A stretch of 64,000 bases of DNA from an uncultured Lachnospiraceae bacterium. Its GTDB lineage: Bacteria > Bacillota > Clostridia > Lachnospirales > Lachnospiraceae. Below the pieces are notes generated by a model, which worked only from the letters and a program-made list of their open reading frames with translations, was not told where the DNA came from and did no database searches. The position numbers and the translations under genes are program-made. Shown here piece after piece: positions 1 through 8,792 of this stretch (positions are counted from its first letter, which is position 1; every line of letters begins with the position of its first letter). The stretch covers positions 1 through 64,000 of the forward strand of contig CANRIV010000006.1 in NCBI GenBank assembly GCA_947630805.1, read 5' to 3'.

Positions 1-106
1 TTTGTGGTGATTAACATTTTAAAGGTTCAATCGCCTTTTGTATAGTCTTGAGGTGTCACATCAATTGTAACGCTACACTTTGAAAGCGACAATTCTATAT
101 CATTGT

Positions 107-135
107 TTGTATTTTTATGACTCATATGTTATAAT
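107..135 (+). promoter_or_regulatory. Sigma-A type promoter (TTGTAT - 17 nt - TATAAT) for the leader ORF/HTH/ABC operon
   Basis: -35 TTGTAT at 107-112, 17-nt spacer, perfect -10 TATAAT at 130-135. Confidence 0.7.
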
Positions 136-206
136 TTGCTTGTTCGGTAAGAAAACAATAAAAAGGTCAAAATTTCAATTACCAAAAATAGAGAAAGGAG
201 AACAAA

Positions 207-338
207 ATGAATTCAAGAATTATCGTAATAAGACATTTTGATACTACTAAAAAATCCGATATTTCCATGAAACGGGATACTTTTATCAAAAGAAACCGGG
301 TACGTGTCATTTTGGACTCCATTCAAATGATATTGTGA
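207..338 (+). CDS. Small 43-aa basic peptide (MNSRIIVIRHFDTTKKSDISMKRDTFIKRNRVRVILDSIQMIL), candidate leader peptide or exported peptide
   Basis: ATG with strong RBS (AGAAAGGAGAACAAA) downstream of a good promoter; ends in TGA before two hairpins; below the ORF-track size cut-off. Confidence 0.6.
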   Translation: MNSRIIVIRHFDTTKKSDISMKRDTFIKRNRVRVILDSIQMIL

Positions 339-363
339 TTCACAATGTTTTGAAAATTCCATT

Positions 364-436
364 GGCACGCTTAATCGTGCCATCATATAGTGATATTTTA
401 AGGCGATTAAGGAAACCCCTTAATCGCTTTTTATTT
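364..436 (+). terminator. Attenuator: hairpin GGCACG/CGTGCC (364-381), then Rho-independent terminator GCGATTAAGG/CCTTAATCGC plus T-tract (403-436)
   Basis: 10-bp perfect stem followed by TTTTTATTT; loop of the first hairpin duplicates the 3' arm of the terminator. Confidence 0.75.
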
Positions 437-522
437 ATGGAATGGAAACTGCAGAACAATTTTCATTCCAAAATAATAACACAAGTACATTTATTGTTTG
501 AACAATATAAGAGGGTAGAAAA

Positions 523-918
523 ATGAATTACAATAACAATCAAAAAAATAACTTATCAGAGTTTTTAAATAACAACTATGACAACAGGCAATTTGGCGTT
601 CTAGTCAATTATTATTTATTTCAAAAAAATATTACTACAACAATGCTGAGCCAAAACTCAGGTCTGGACAGAAAACTTATTTCTAAATTTATTGACAAAA
701 ACTACCATCCTTCAAAAGAAACAGCACTGGCTGTATGTGTAGGTCTGAAATTAAACCTGTCGGAAGCAGAGGAATTATTACGCGTGGCAGGTTACACATT
801 TTCCAAAAGCAATCAGCGGGATTTAATTATTTTATATGCACTGGAAAATAATATCCATCATATCAAAGAAATTAATTTGCTGCTGTCAGATGTGGGAGAA
901 AAATTATTTAGAGAATAA
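523..918 (+). CDS. Small XRE-like helix-turn-helix regulator
   Basis: HTH-like pattern (TTTMLSQNSGLDRKLISKFIDKNYHPSKETALAVCVGLKL) with LNLSEAEELLRVAGY tail seen in clostridial HTH proteins. Confidence 0.6.
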   Translation: MNYNNNQKNNLSEFLNNNYDNRQFGVLVNYYLFQKNITTTMLSQNSGLDRKLISKFIDKNYHPSKETALAVCVGLKLNLSEAEELLRVAGYTFSKSNQRDLIILYALENNIHHIKEINLLLSDVGEKLFRE

Positions 919-928
919 TGAGGTGAAT

Positions 929-2803
929 ATGAAAAATTTATTACATCAAAAAAAGAAAGCAAAAACAACAAATCCAAATGAAAAAAATTATTCTATGATT
1001 CAAAATTTTATTTATGCCTTAAAAATAGCATTTAAGCATAAAAAATCATATGTAGTAATTTTGCTTGTCGGAGGAATTTCGCAAACCATCTACGGTCTTT
1101 TGGGGATTTATTTTCCGAAAGCGGTCATTGATTTAATAGAGCAAAACAGCAGTATAAAAGAAGTTGTGGGCGTCAGTACGGTTATTGGAATCCTCCTCCT
1201 CATTTTCAATTCCATTAACCGATATTCTGACTACCACAAGGACTGGACTTTCTTATATGTACAGGAATCAATTGACAATGAACGTCTGAACAAGATATTT
1301 TCCACAGATTTTTCAAATCTGGAAAATCAGGATTTCTTAAATTATATGCAAAGAGCAAAACGCGCTACCTATCACTGGAATGGTTTTCACGGTCTGTATG
1401 ACAAATTTTCTGCCATGGTTTCTGAAGCTCTTACCGTAATAATTTCCGCATCTGCCATCATTGTTTTAAATCCCCTGATTGTTCCTCCGGTACTTATTCT
1501 AACCTACATATCGTACAAAATATTTGACAAGACGACATGGGAAGATAAAGCAAAGCATGACGATGCACTCGCTCCGACATATCGGAAACAGAATTATATG
1601 GCAAGAACATGTAAAAATTTTGATTTTGCAAAAGATATCCGGCTGTTTGACATGGAAAACTGGCTTGTAAAAATATTTCATGATATCAATGCAGTGATAA
1701 AGAAAAGCACGAAACAGCATCATAACCGCTGGATTCTCTGTGATGCAAAAATGAATCTGGTCCAATTAATCCGTTCCTTTCTATTATATGGATGGCTGGT
1801 ATATATGGTACTGGCACGTCACATGAGTATTGGTAATTTTATGCTTTATGTAGGACTGATTAATACGCTTGCAGAAAATTTTACCAATTTCTTTGGGGAA
1901 CTGACCTTTGCCGCAAGAAACAAATTAGAGATTAATGATTTTAGGACAATTATGGAATGGCCGGAAACAATAGCTGATTCACAAAAAGAAGAAGGTACGA
2001 TTACAGACATTTCATTGGAAAATTATGAATTCCGGTTTGAAAATGTCAGTTTCCAATATCCCGGTCATAGCACTTATGCACTAAAAAATATTAATCTTAC
2101 AATATCGCCAGGTATGAAACTGGCCATTGTAGGAGTAAATGGGGCAGGAAAAACGACATTTACAAAGCTGCTCATGAAACTTTATGAGCCTACCGGCGGA
2201 AGAATCCTGCTCAATGGAATTGATTTAAAAATGTATGACCGAAAAAGCTATTACAAAATTTTCTCTCCTGTATTTCAGAATATAGAATGTTTTGCTTTTC
2301 CACTTTGGGAAAACGTATCGTTTTGCGACAGACAGAATACGGATAGAGCCAAAGTCGAACAGTGTATTGTAACCAGCGGATTGGATGAAAAAATCAATCA
2401 GTTTCACAAGGGAATCGATACAGAAATGCTGAAAATATTTCATAAGGACGGAATTGATTTATCCGGTGGGGAAAGACAACGTCTGGCAATGGCGAGAGCA
2501 CTATATAAAGATGGCGCTGTTATCGTTTTGGATGAGCCTACGGCAGCTTTAGATGCCCTGGCAGAAGACCGGATGTATCATGAGTTTGATAAGATGGTAG
2601 AAAATAAAACTTCAATATTTATTTCTCACCGTCTTTCAAGCACTCGGTTTTGTGACAAAATTGCTTTGTTTGAAAAGGGGGAAATAATTGAGTATGGGAC
2701 CCATGAAGAACTCATGGAAAAGAGAGGAAATTATGCCCGAATGTATCAGATACAGGCTCAGTATTATCGCAAAAAAACAAAAAAGCAAAATCTGAATGCT
2801 TGA
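929..2803 (+). CDS. ABC transporter half-exporter (TMD-NBD)
   Basis: Walker A GVNGAGKTT, signature LSGGERQR, Walker B VIVLDEPTAALD; internal ATG at 929 with GAGGTG RBS preferred over 836. Confidence 0.85.
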   Translation: MKNLLHQKKKAKTTNPNEKNYSMIQNFIYALKIAFKHKKSYVVILLVGGISQTIYGLLGIYFPKAVIDLIEQNSSIKEVVGVSTVIGILLLIFNSINRYSDYHKDWTFLYVQESIDNERLNKIFSTDFSNLENQDFLNYMQRAKRATYHWNGFHGLYDKFSAMVSEALTVIISASAIIVLNPLIVPPVLILTYISYKIFDKTTWEDKAKHDDALAPTYRKQNYMARTCKNFDFAKDIRLFDMENWLVKIFHDINAVIKKSTKQHHNRWILCDAKMNLVQLIRSFLLYGWLVYMVLARHMSIGNFMLYVGLINTLAENFTNFFGELTFAARNKLEINDFRTIMEWPETIADSQKEEGTITDISLENYEFRFENVSFQYPGHSTYALKNINLTISPGMKLAIVGVNGAGKTTFTKLLMKLYEPTGGRILLNGIDLKMYDRKSYYKIFSPVFQNIECFAFPLWENVSFCDRQNTDRAKVEQCIVTSGLDEKINQFHKGIDTEMLKIFHKDGIDLSGGERQRLAMARALYKDGAVIVLDEPTAALDALAEDRMYHEFDKMVENKTSIFISHRLSSTRFCDKIALFEKGEIIEYGTHEELMEKRGNYARMYQIQAQYYRKKTKKQNLNA

Positions 2804-2876
2804 AACACTGATGAAAGATTACCATCAATTACATAACATATCGAAAGATTATAATTCAAATTGACAGGGAGAATAT

Positions 2877-4709
2877 ATGAAAACTTTAGAATCCATCAGA
2901 AAACAATTGAAAAGTATCTGCAAATGTATTATCTATTTTATGAAGTTCGCATGGAAAGAAAAGCCACTTTACTTTTTCTTTGTGGCAGGCTCTATCCTTG
3001 TTCAGTCCGCAGGTCCTTTCATTACAATCATTGGTACCCGCTATTTAATTAATGAAATTGCCTACCGGGAAAACCGTAATATCAACAATGTTATTTTCTG
3101 GATTTCATTTATTTGTATTGGCACATTAGTATATAAAATACTGACAAAAATTACAATGGAAAAACAGTACAATATCAGTCAAGGTATTTTTGAATTAAAA
3201 CTTATTACAGACCTCAGTATATATGCTGTGAAAATGAAATTTCAAAATACCGAAAATCCTGATATTCTCAATAAAATCCAAAATGCAGAAAAAGGAATTA
3301 ACGAGACAGATCAGATTCAGGGGATTACCGATGGACTCATTACAATCTGTTCTAACTTTTTTGTTTTGGCAGGAGTAATCTATCTGGTAATCAGCAGTTC
3401 TATCTGGCTTCTGATTCCCATCCTTCTCAGTTTCACGGTAAGCACAATAAGCTATATGAAAATCACAGAATATCGAAAAAAATATTTTGAAAAATTATCC
3501 GGATTTTCCCGTGGTTTTGATTATTATGATGAGGAGTTAAGCGAGAATAAATACGCAAAAGATATCCGTATCTATGATGCCGGAGAAATGTTATTAAAAA
3601 ATCAGGCTCACTTAAACAAAGAACAGTATAATATGGCCAGGCACGAATTGGGCAAGTTCTGGAAGTGTGAAAGAATCAGCATTTTTGTAGAAAATTTCTG
3701 CAATATTGCCATATATTGTGTTCTGGCAGTCAATGTACTGAGAAAATTTTTAAATCTGGGAGAATTCAGCAGTCTGGTCCAGGCCGCTACCCAATTTACC
3801 CAATCGCTGACCGGAATTGTAGACGGCTATTTTGATTTGGAATACACAGCGTCTCTCCTGCAATATTATATCGACTTTATTCAGTCCATAGATACGGACA
3901 AAGAAATTGAGTGTGATGGAGCACATATTCCAGAAAATATTACAACGGCTCCCGTCATCGAATTTAGGAATGTAAGTTTTAAATATCCCAATACAGATTT
4001 GTATGTCTTAAAGGATATTAATATAACGATACATCCGGGAGAGCATCTTTCCATTGTGGGGAGAAATGGAGCGGGAAAAACAACCTTTATCAAACTGTTA
4101 TGCCGATTATATGATGTGACAGAAGGAGAAATCCTTTTAGATGGTCAAAATATTAACACTTTTGCGCTAAAAGATTATATCCGGCTGCTTTCTGTCGTAT
4201 TTCAGGATTACCGTCTTCTGGCTTTCTCCCTGCGGGACAATATTACACTGGGAAAAACAAACGTTTCCGACCAATACCTGATGGAACTGTGTGACATGGG
4301 CGGAATCGGCGAATGGATTAAAAGCACAGAAAAAGGGCTGGATACTATCGTCTATAAAATGTTTGATCCATCAGGAATTGAACTTTCCGGAGGACAGGCA
4401 CAAAAACTTGCTATTGTAAGAGCCCTTTACAAAAATTCCCCGGTTGTGATTTTGGATGAGCCTACGGCTTCTCTGGATCCGATATCGGAATATGAAATCT
4501 ACAAGCATTTTGATTACCTGGTAGGCAAAAAGACAGCGGTATATATTTCTCATCGGTTATCTTCATGCCAATTCTGTGACAGGATTGTAGTATTTCACAA
4601 CGGTAGCATCATAGAAGAAGGACGTCATGATGAACTTCTGAAAATACCGTCCGGATTTTATGCGAATATGTATTATGCGCAGGCAAAACATTATCAGGAG
4701 GATTTCTAA
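2877..4709 (+). CDS. ABC transporter half-exporter (TMD-NBD), probable heterodimer partner
   Basis: Walker A GRNGAGKTT, LSGGQAQK, VVILDEPTASLD; adjacent to and same architecture as the previous CDS. Confidence 0.85.
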   Translation: MKTLESIRKQLKSICKCIIYFMKFAWKEKPLYFFFVAGSILVQSAGPFITIIGTRYLINEIAYRENRNINNVIFWISFICIGTLVYKILTKITMEKQYNISQGIFELKLITDLSIYAVKMKFQNTENPDILNKIQNAEKGINETDQIQGITDGLITICSNFFVLAGVIYLVISSSIWLLIPILLSFTVSTISYMKITEYRKKYFEKLSGFSRGFDYYDEELSENKYAKDIRIYDAGEMLLKNQAHLNKEQYNMARHELGKFWKCERISIFVENFCNIAIYCVLAVNVLRKFLNLGEFSSLVQAATQFTQSLTGIVDGYFDLEYTASLLQYYIDFIQSIDTDKEIECDGAHIPENITTAPVIEFRNVSFKYPNTDLYVLKDINITIHPGEHLSIVGRNGAGKTTFIKLLCRLYDVTEGEILLDGQNINTFALKDYIRLLSVVFQDYRLLAFSLRDNITLGKTNVSDQYLMELCDMGGIGEWIKSTEKGLDTIVYKMFDPSGIELSGGQAQKLAIVRALYKNSPVVILDEPTASLDPISEYEIYKHFDYLVGKKTAVYISHRLSSCQFCDRIVVFHNGSIIEEGRHDELLKIPSGFYANMYYAQAKHYQEDF

Positions 4710-4767
4710 TTATATCCTTTCTTTTTATGAATATATTTATAATAAAAAGAGAAATTCGGGTATTGCT

Positions 4768-5019
4768 ATGTTCAATGTGGATGACCCATATGATTTCCCC
4801 CGGGATGTAACCAAACAGGAATGTCTATGTCAGCTGACCGGACGAAATGAGGCTGTTTTTGAAAATTATAAGTGTGTGAAGACAATTACGGACACGGAAA
4901 TTGAGTTAATCTGTAAAAAATACAAAATCCATATTATCGGACAGAATCTAATCATAAAATATTATAACAATGAATCAATGGTAATAGGTGGAAATATTAA
5001 TGGGATTACCTTTTGTTAA
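4768..5019 (+). CDS. yqfC: YabP/YqfC family sporulation protein
   Basis: DFPRDV...I.GRNEAVFENYK..., small size, directly upstream of yqfD; start codon uncertain. Confidence 0.65.
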   Translation: MFNVDDPYDFPRDVTKQECLCQLTGRNEAVFENYKCVKTITDTEIELICKKYKIHIIGQNLIIKYYNNESMVIGGNINGITFC

Positions 5020-6211
5020 GTTTCATTATTGTGAAATTGTGATACAGGAAAACTATATTTACAGATTACTGAACAACAGCGGAGAAATAGAACTCAGAAA
5101 TATCAGAACAACGGATAAAAAGACAAAAATAAATATTTTATATTCAGACAGAGAGAAAATTCTGGAGCTGTTAAAGCGTTTAAACATTGAGCTTTTAAGC
5201 TGTGAGGAGAGAGGAATCTATACCATTATCACACGGTTTCCAGTGGTAAAAACAACCATTGCAGTTCTTATGATTTTCTCTCTCTTTTTAATGGTAAATT
5301 CTCTCTTTATCTGGAAAATTTCTGTAGATGGCAATTATTCATATTCAGAAAATCAAATTGTAAGTTTTATTCATTCTCTGAAAATTTCAGAGGGAATACC
5401 AAAAGGAAATATCAATGCCGAACAGATTGAGAAAGCAGTCCGGAATCAATTTGACGATATCAGCTGGGTCTGCGCTGAAGTAAAAGGAACAAATCTTATT
5501 ATTCACATGAAAGAAAATTACATGACTGAAATTTCCGCGCAGGAAGATCAGCCTTATGATATCATTTCCAACAAAGATGCGGAAATTGTTTCTGTGCTGG
5601 TAAGAAGTGGGAAGTCAGATATTAAAGTGGGCGATAAAGTCAAAAAAGGGGATATTTTAATTCATGGTGTCGTTGACGTATTGGATGAATCCGGCCAGAA
5701 ACTTTTTTCAAAATATTGTAACTCTGACGGCGATATTGTGGGAAAAACCGTATATAACTATAGAGAAGAATTAAATATTACCTATGAAAAAAAGATAGAA
5801 AAGAAACGGAAAACATACTATCTTCCATCCGTATCCGGATATCAATGGGAATTATTTCAGAAAAAGAAAAACAGAGATGTCATTTACAGCGAAATGCAGT
5901 TAAAGGGATTTGGAAATTTTTATCTGCCATTGCTTTTGCAGAAATATCATGTCATTTACTATGATATAAAAAAGGAAAAATATTCAAAAAAACAAGCGGA
6001 AACAATATTAAATCGCAATTTATTCTATAAATTATCTGTTATGGAACAAAAAGGCTACAAAATCCTTGAAAAAAATGTTAAGATAGAAAAGGAAAAAAAT
6101 TCATATATAATTTCAGGTGAAATTGTATGTCTGGAGCCTCTTGGGGCGGTTTCTTATATTGATATCAATAAATTACAGGAGGAAACAACACAGATTCATG
6201 AGCGTAGTTGA
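5000..6211 (+). CDS. yqfD: Sporulation protein YqfD
   Basis: Length, single TM segment, FTsQ/POTRA-like region; yqfC-yqfD-phoH-ybeY order. Confidence 0.8.
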   Translation: MGLPFVKFHYCEIVIQENYIYRLLNNSGEIELRNIRTTDKKTKINILYSDREKILELLKRLNIELLSCEERGIYTIITRFPVVKTTIAVLMIFSLFLMVNSLFIWKISVDGNYSYSENQIVSFIHSLKISEGIPKGNINAEQIEKAVRNQFDDISWVCAEVKGTNLIIHMKENYMTEISAQEDQPYDIISNKDAEIVSVLVRSGKSDIKVGDKVKKGDILIHGVVDVLDESGQKLFSKYCNSDGDIVGKTVYNYREELNITYEKKIEKKRKTYYLPSVSGYQWELFQKKKNRDVIYSEMQLKGFGNFYLPLLLQKYHVIYYDIKKEKYSKKQAETILNRNLFYKLSVMEQKGYKILEKNVKIEKEKNSYIISGEIVCLEPLGAVSYIDINKLQEETTQIHERS

Positions 6212-7172
6212 ACATATTATTAACATCGCTGCAGAGCACGAAAAAAACGTATCCGGACAGTTGGATAAGAATATAAAAAAGATTGAAAAGACACTTCATG
6301 TGACAATCATTTCCAGAGACTCCGAAATAAAGATTATCGGCACAGAAGTGGCAGCAAAACGTGCAAAAAGCGTATTGGAACAGTTGATTTCGTTATCAAA
6401 GCGGGGAAATGAAATCACGGATCAAAATGTAGATTATGCACTTTCTCTGTCCTTTCAGAACAATGAGACAATGATCGTAGAACTGGACGATGAAATCATC
6501 TGTCGCACTGTCATGGGAAAACCAGTGAAGCCCAAAACATTGGGACAGAAAACTTATGTGGAGCAGATTCGAAATAAAATGATTGTCTTCGGTATCGGTC
6601 CGGCAGGTACCGGAAAGACATATCTTGCCATGGCCATGGCAATTACCGCTCTGAAAAATAATGAAGTCAATAAAATCATCCTTACGCGTCCTGCAATAGA
6701 GGCAGGTGAAAATCTTGGATTTCTTCCCGGCGATCTGCAGAGCAAGGTCGACCCATATCTGAGACCGCTTTATGACGCACTTTATCAGATTATGGGAGCA
6801 GAAAGTTTTATTAGTAACAGTGAAAAAGGAATTATTGAAGTTGCCCCTTTGGCATATATGCGCGGTCGGACGCTGGATAATGCTTTCATCATATTGGATG
6901 AAGCCCAAAACACTACACCGGCACAGATGAAAATGTTTCTGACCCGTATCGGTTTTGGCTCCAAGGTAATCGTGACCGGCGACCGGACTCAGAAAGACCT
7001 GCCAAGGGATGTGGTATCCGGGCTGGATATTGCTTTAAAAGTATTAAAAAATGTAGAAGATATCGGTTTCGTATTTCTGGACAATAATGATGTCGTCAGA
7101 CATCCCCTTGTTCAGAAAATTGTAAAGGCCTACGAAGAATACGAAGAACGACGGAGCAGAAAACAAAAATGA
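6198..7172 (+). CDS. PhoH family ATPase
   Basis: GPAGTGKTYLAMAMA, RPAIEAGENLGFLPGDLQSKVDPYLRPLYDAL, FIILDEAQNTTPAQMKMFLTRIGF. Confidence 0.95.
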   Translation: MSVVEHIINIAAEHEKNVSGQLDKNIKKIEKTLHVTIISRDSEIKIIGTEVAAKRAKSVLEQLISLSKRGNEITDQNVDYALSLSFQNNETMIVELDDEIICRTVMGKPVKPKTLGQKTYVEQIRNKMIVFGIGPAGTGKTYLAMAMAITALKNNEVNKIILTRPAIEAGENLGFLPGDLQSKVDPYLRPLYDALYQIMGAESFISNSEKGIIEVAPLAYMRGRTLDNAFIILDEAQNTTPAQMKMFLTRIGFGSKVIVTGDRTQKDLPRDVVSGLDIALKVLKNVEDIGFVFLDNNDVVRHPLVQKIVKAYEEYEERRSRKQK

Positions 7173-7669
7173 GTATTTATATTGAAAATAAATATCAGGG
7201 GACTATCGAAGTCGATTATCAGGCGATAATTACTTCTGTAATTAATGCCTCAGTTGATTTTGTACAGTGTCCTTTTCCATGTGAAGTAAATGTGACGATT
7301 ACAGATGACGAAGAAATCAGACAGCTTAATAAAAATTTTCGAGAAATAGACAGATCCACTGACGTTCTGTCATTTCCATTGCTTACGTATACAAAACCGG
7401 GAGATTTTTCTTCTCTTGTTAAAGATTACACATCGTTCCATCCGGAAACAGGAGAATTACTTCTCGGAGATATTGTCATATCATATGATAAAGTTATTTC
7501 GCAGGCAAAAGAGTACAATCATTCACAGAAAAGAGAGCTGGCTTTTCTAACAGCACACAGCATGCTTCATCTGTTTGGATTTGATCACATAGAAAAAGAA
7601 GAGCGTAAAGTAATGGAAACAAAACAAGATACTATTTTACAAAATCTAGGAATTACGAGGGAGAACTAA
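7169..7669 (+). CDS. ybeY: Endoribonuclease YbeY (rRNA maturation)
   Basis: STDVLSFPL and HSMLHLFGFDHIEKEERKVME metal-binding motif. Confidence 0.9.
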   Translation: MSIYIENKYQGTIEVDYQAIITSVINASVDFVQCPFPCEVNVTITDDEEIRQLNKNFREIDRSTDVLSFPLLTYTKPGDFSSLVKDYTSFHPETGELLLGDIVISYDKVISQAKEYNHSQKRELAFLTAHSMLHLFGFDHIEKEERKVMETKQDTILQNLGITREN

Positions 7670-8763
7670 TGGAAAAGAAAAAAATTATTATTATCACAGT
7701 TGCTGCTGTTCTTGTGATTGCGGCTGCAATAACTGCAATTCTGGTATTTGGCAGTCAGAAAAAAGTCAAAAACGAGCCACAGACCACACAGGATGTCACG
7801 GAATCTGCCGAGACTACTACAGAAAATTTACATCAGGGCATGGAAAAAAGTCTGTTGACAGGAGAGTACGTAAAAGCAGATATTGCCCGCAGAAGACCGG
7901 TTGCATTAATGTACAACAACATTATCAATGCAATTCCTCATTCGGGCATATATAATGCCGACATCTGTTATGAAGTTCCGGTAGAAGGCAGTATTACCCG
8001 TCTGATGGGAATTTTTCAGAATTATGATAACTTAAAAAAGATGGGATCTGTGAGAAGCTGTAGAATTTATTACTGTGCGTTTGCCCAGGAATGGGATGCT
8101 ATCTACAGTCACTTTGGACAATCCAAATATGCTTTAAGTTATTTGAAAAGCGGTAAGATTGATACAATCAATACTTTCAATGGAGAGAAATATTTCTTCC
8201 GTACTTCGGACAGGGTAGCCCCTCATAATGCTTTTACTTCCGGAGCAAATCTGAATAAAGCCATAAAAAACCTCAAATATCGGAGTACTTATAAAAAAGA
8301 TTATACCGGTCACTTTACGTTTGCACAGGAAGGACAGGCTATCGATTTGCAATCCGATAAAGCAGCAAATAAGGTGTCATTAGGATATCCGATTAATCAA
8401 CCTTGGTTTGAATATAATGCACAGGAGGGTCTTTATTACAGATTCCAGTATGGAGATAAACATATTGATGATCAGAATAATAAGCAGCTATATTGTTCCA
8501 ATATTATTATACAATTTGTCAATTCCACCCTGTATCCGGATAATAAGAGCCTCAATATTACACTAAACGGCTCAGGAAAAGGCTGGTTTATTACCAGAGG
8601 TAAAGCAGAAAAAATTACCTGGCAGAAAGATAATCAGATGTCTGGTCAGACCAAATATCTGGACAAAAACGGCGAAGAAATTAAGCTGAATACCGGAAAA
8701 ACCTGGATTTGTATTGTACAGAAGGAACAAGCGGATAAAGTCAAAATAAGCAAGAAGAAATAA
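7669..8763 (+). CDS. DUF3048 (YerB-like) domain protein, N-terminal membrane anchor
   Basis: RRRPVALMYNN, GSVRSCRIYYCAFAQEWDAIYSHFGQS pattern typical of DUF3048. Confidence 0.75.
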   Translation: MEKKKIIIITVAAVLVIAAAITAILVFGSQKKVKNEPQTTQDVTESAETTTENLHQGMEKSLLTGEYVKADIARRRPVALMYNNIINAIPHSGIYNADICYEVPVEGSITRLMGIFQNYDNLKKMGSVRSCRIYYCAFAQEWDAIYSHFGQSKYALSYLKSGKIDTINTFNGEKYFFRTSDRVAPHNAFTSGANLNKAIKNLKYRSTYKKDYTGHFTFAQEGQAIDLQSDKAANKVSLGYPINQPWFEYNAQEGLYYRFQYGDKHIDDQNNKQLYCSNIIIQFVNSTLYPDNKSLNITLNGSGKGWFITRGKAEKITWQKDNQMSGQTKYLDKNGEEIKLNTGKTWICIVQKEQADKVKISKKK

Positions 8764-8792
8764 ACAGGCGAATTGCAGATAGGGATAGACGA

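Noticed and set aside
335-526. 63-aa ORF in the track
   Set aside because: Begins at a TTG inside the end of the 207-338 ORF and runs through both hairpins and the terminator; no RBS.
836-928. N-terminal extension of the first ABC transporter
   Set aside because: Overlaps the HTH gene in another frame; ATG at 929 has its own GAGGTG RBS.
4660-4767. Upstream extension of yqfC
   Set aside because: Overlaps the end of the second ABC gene in another frame; later ATG at 4768 is more plausible, although its RBS is weak.
6396-6908. 170-aa antisense ORF within phoH
   Set aside because: Antisense to a highly conserved ATPase gene; no RBS or family signature.
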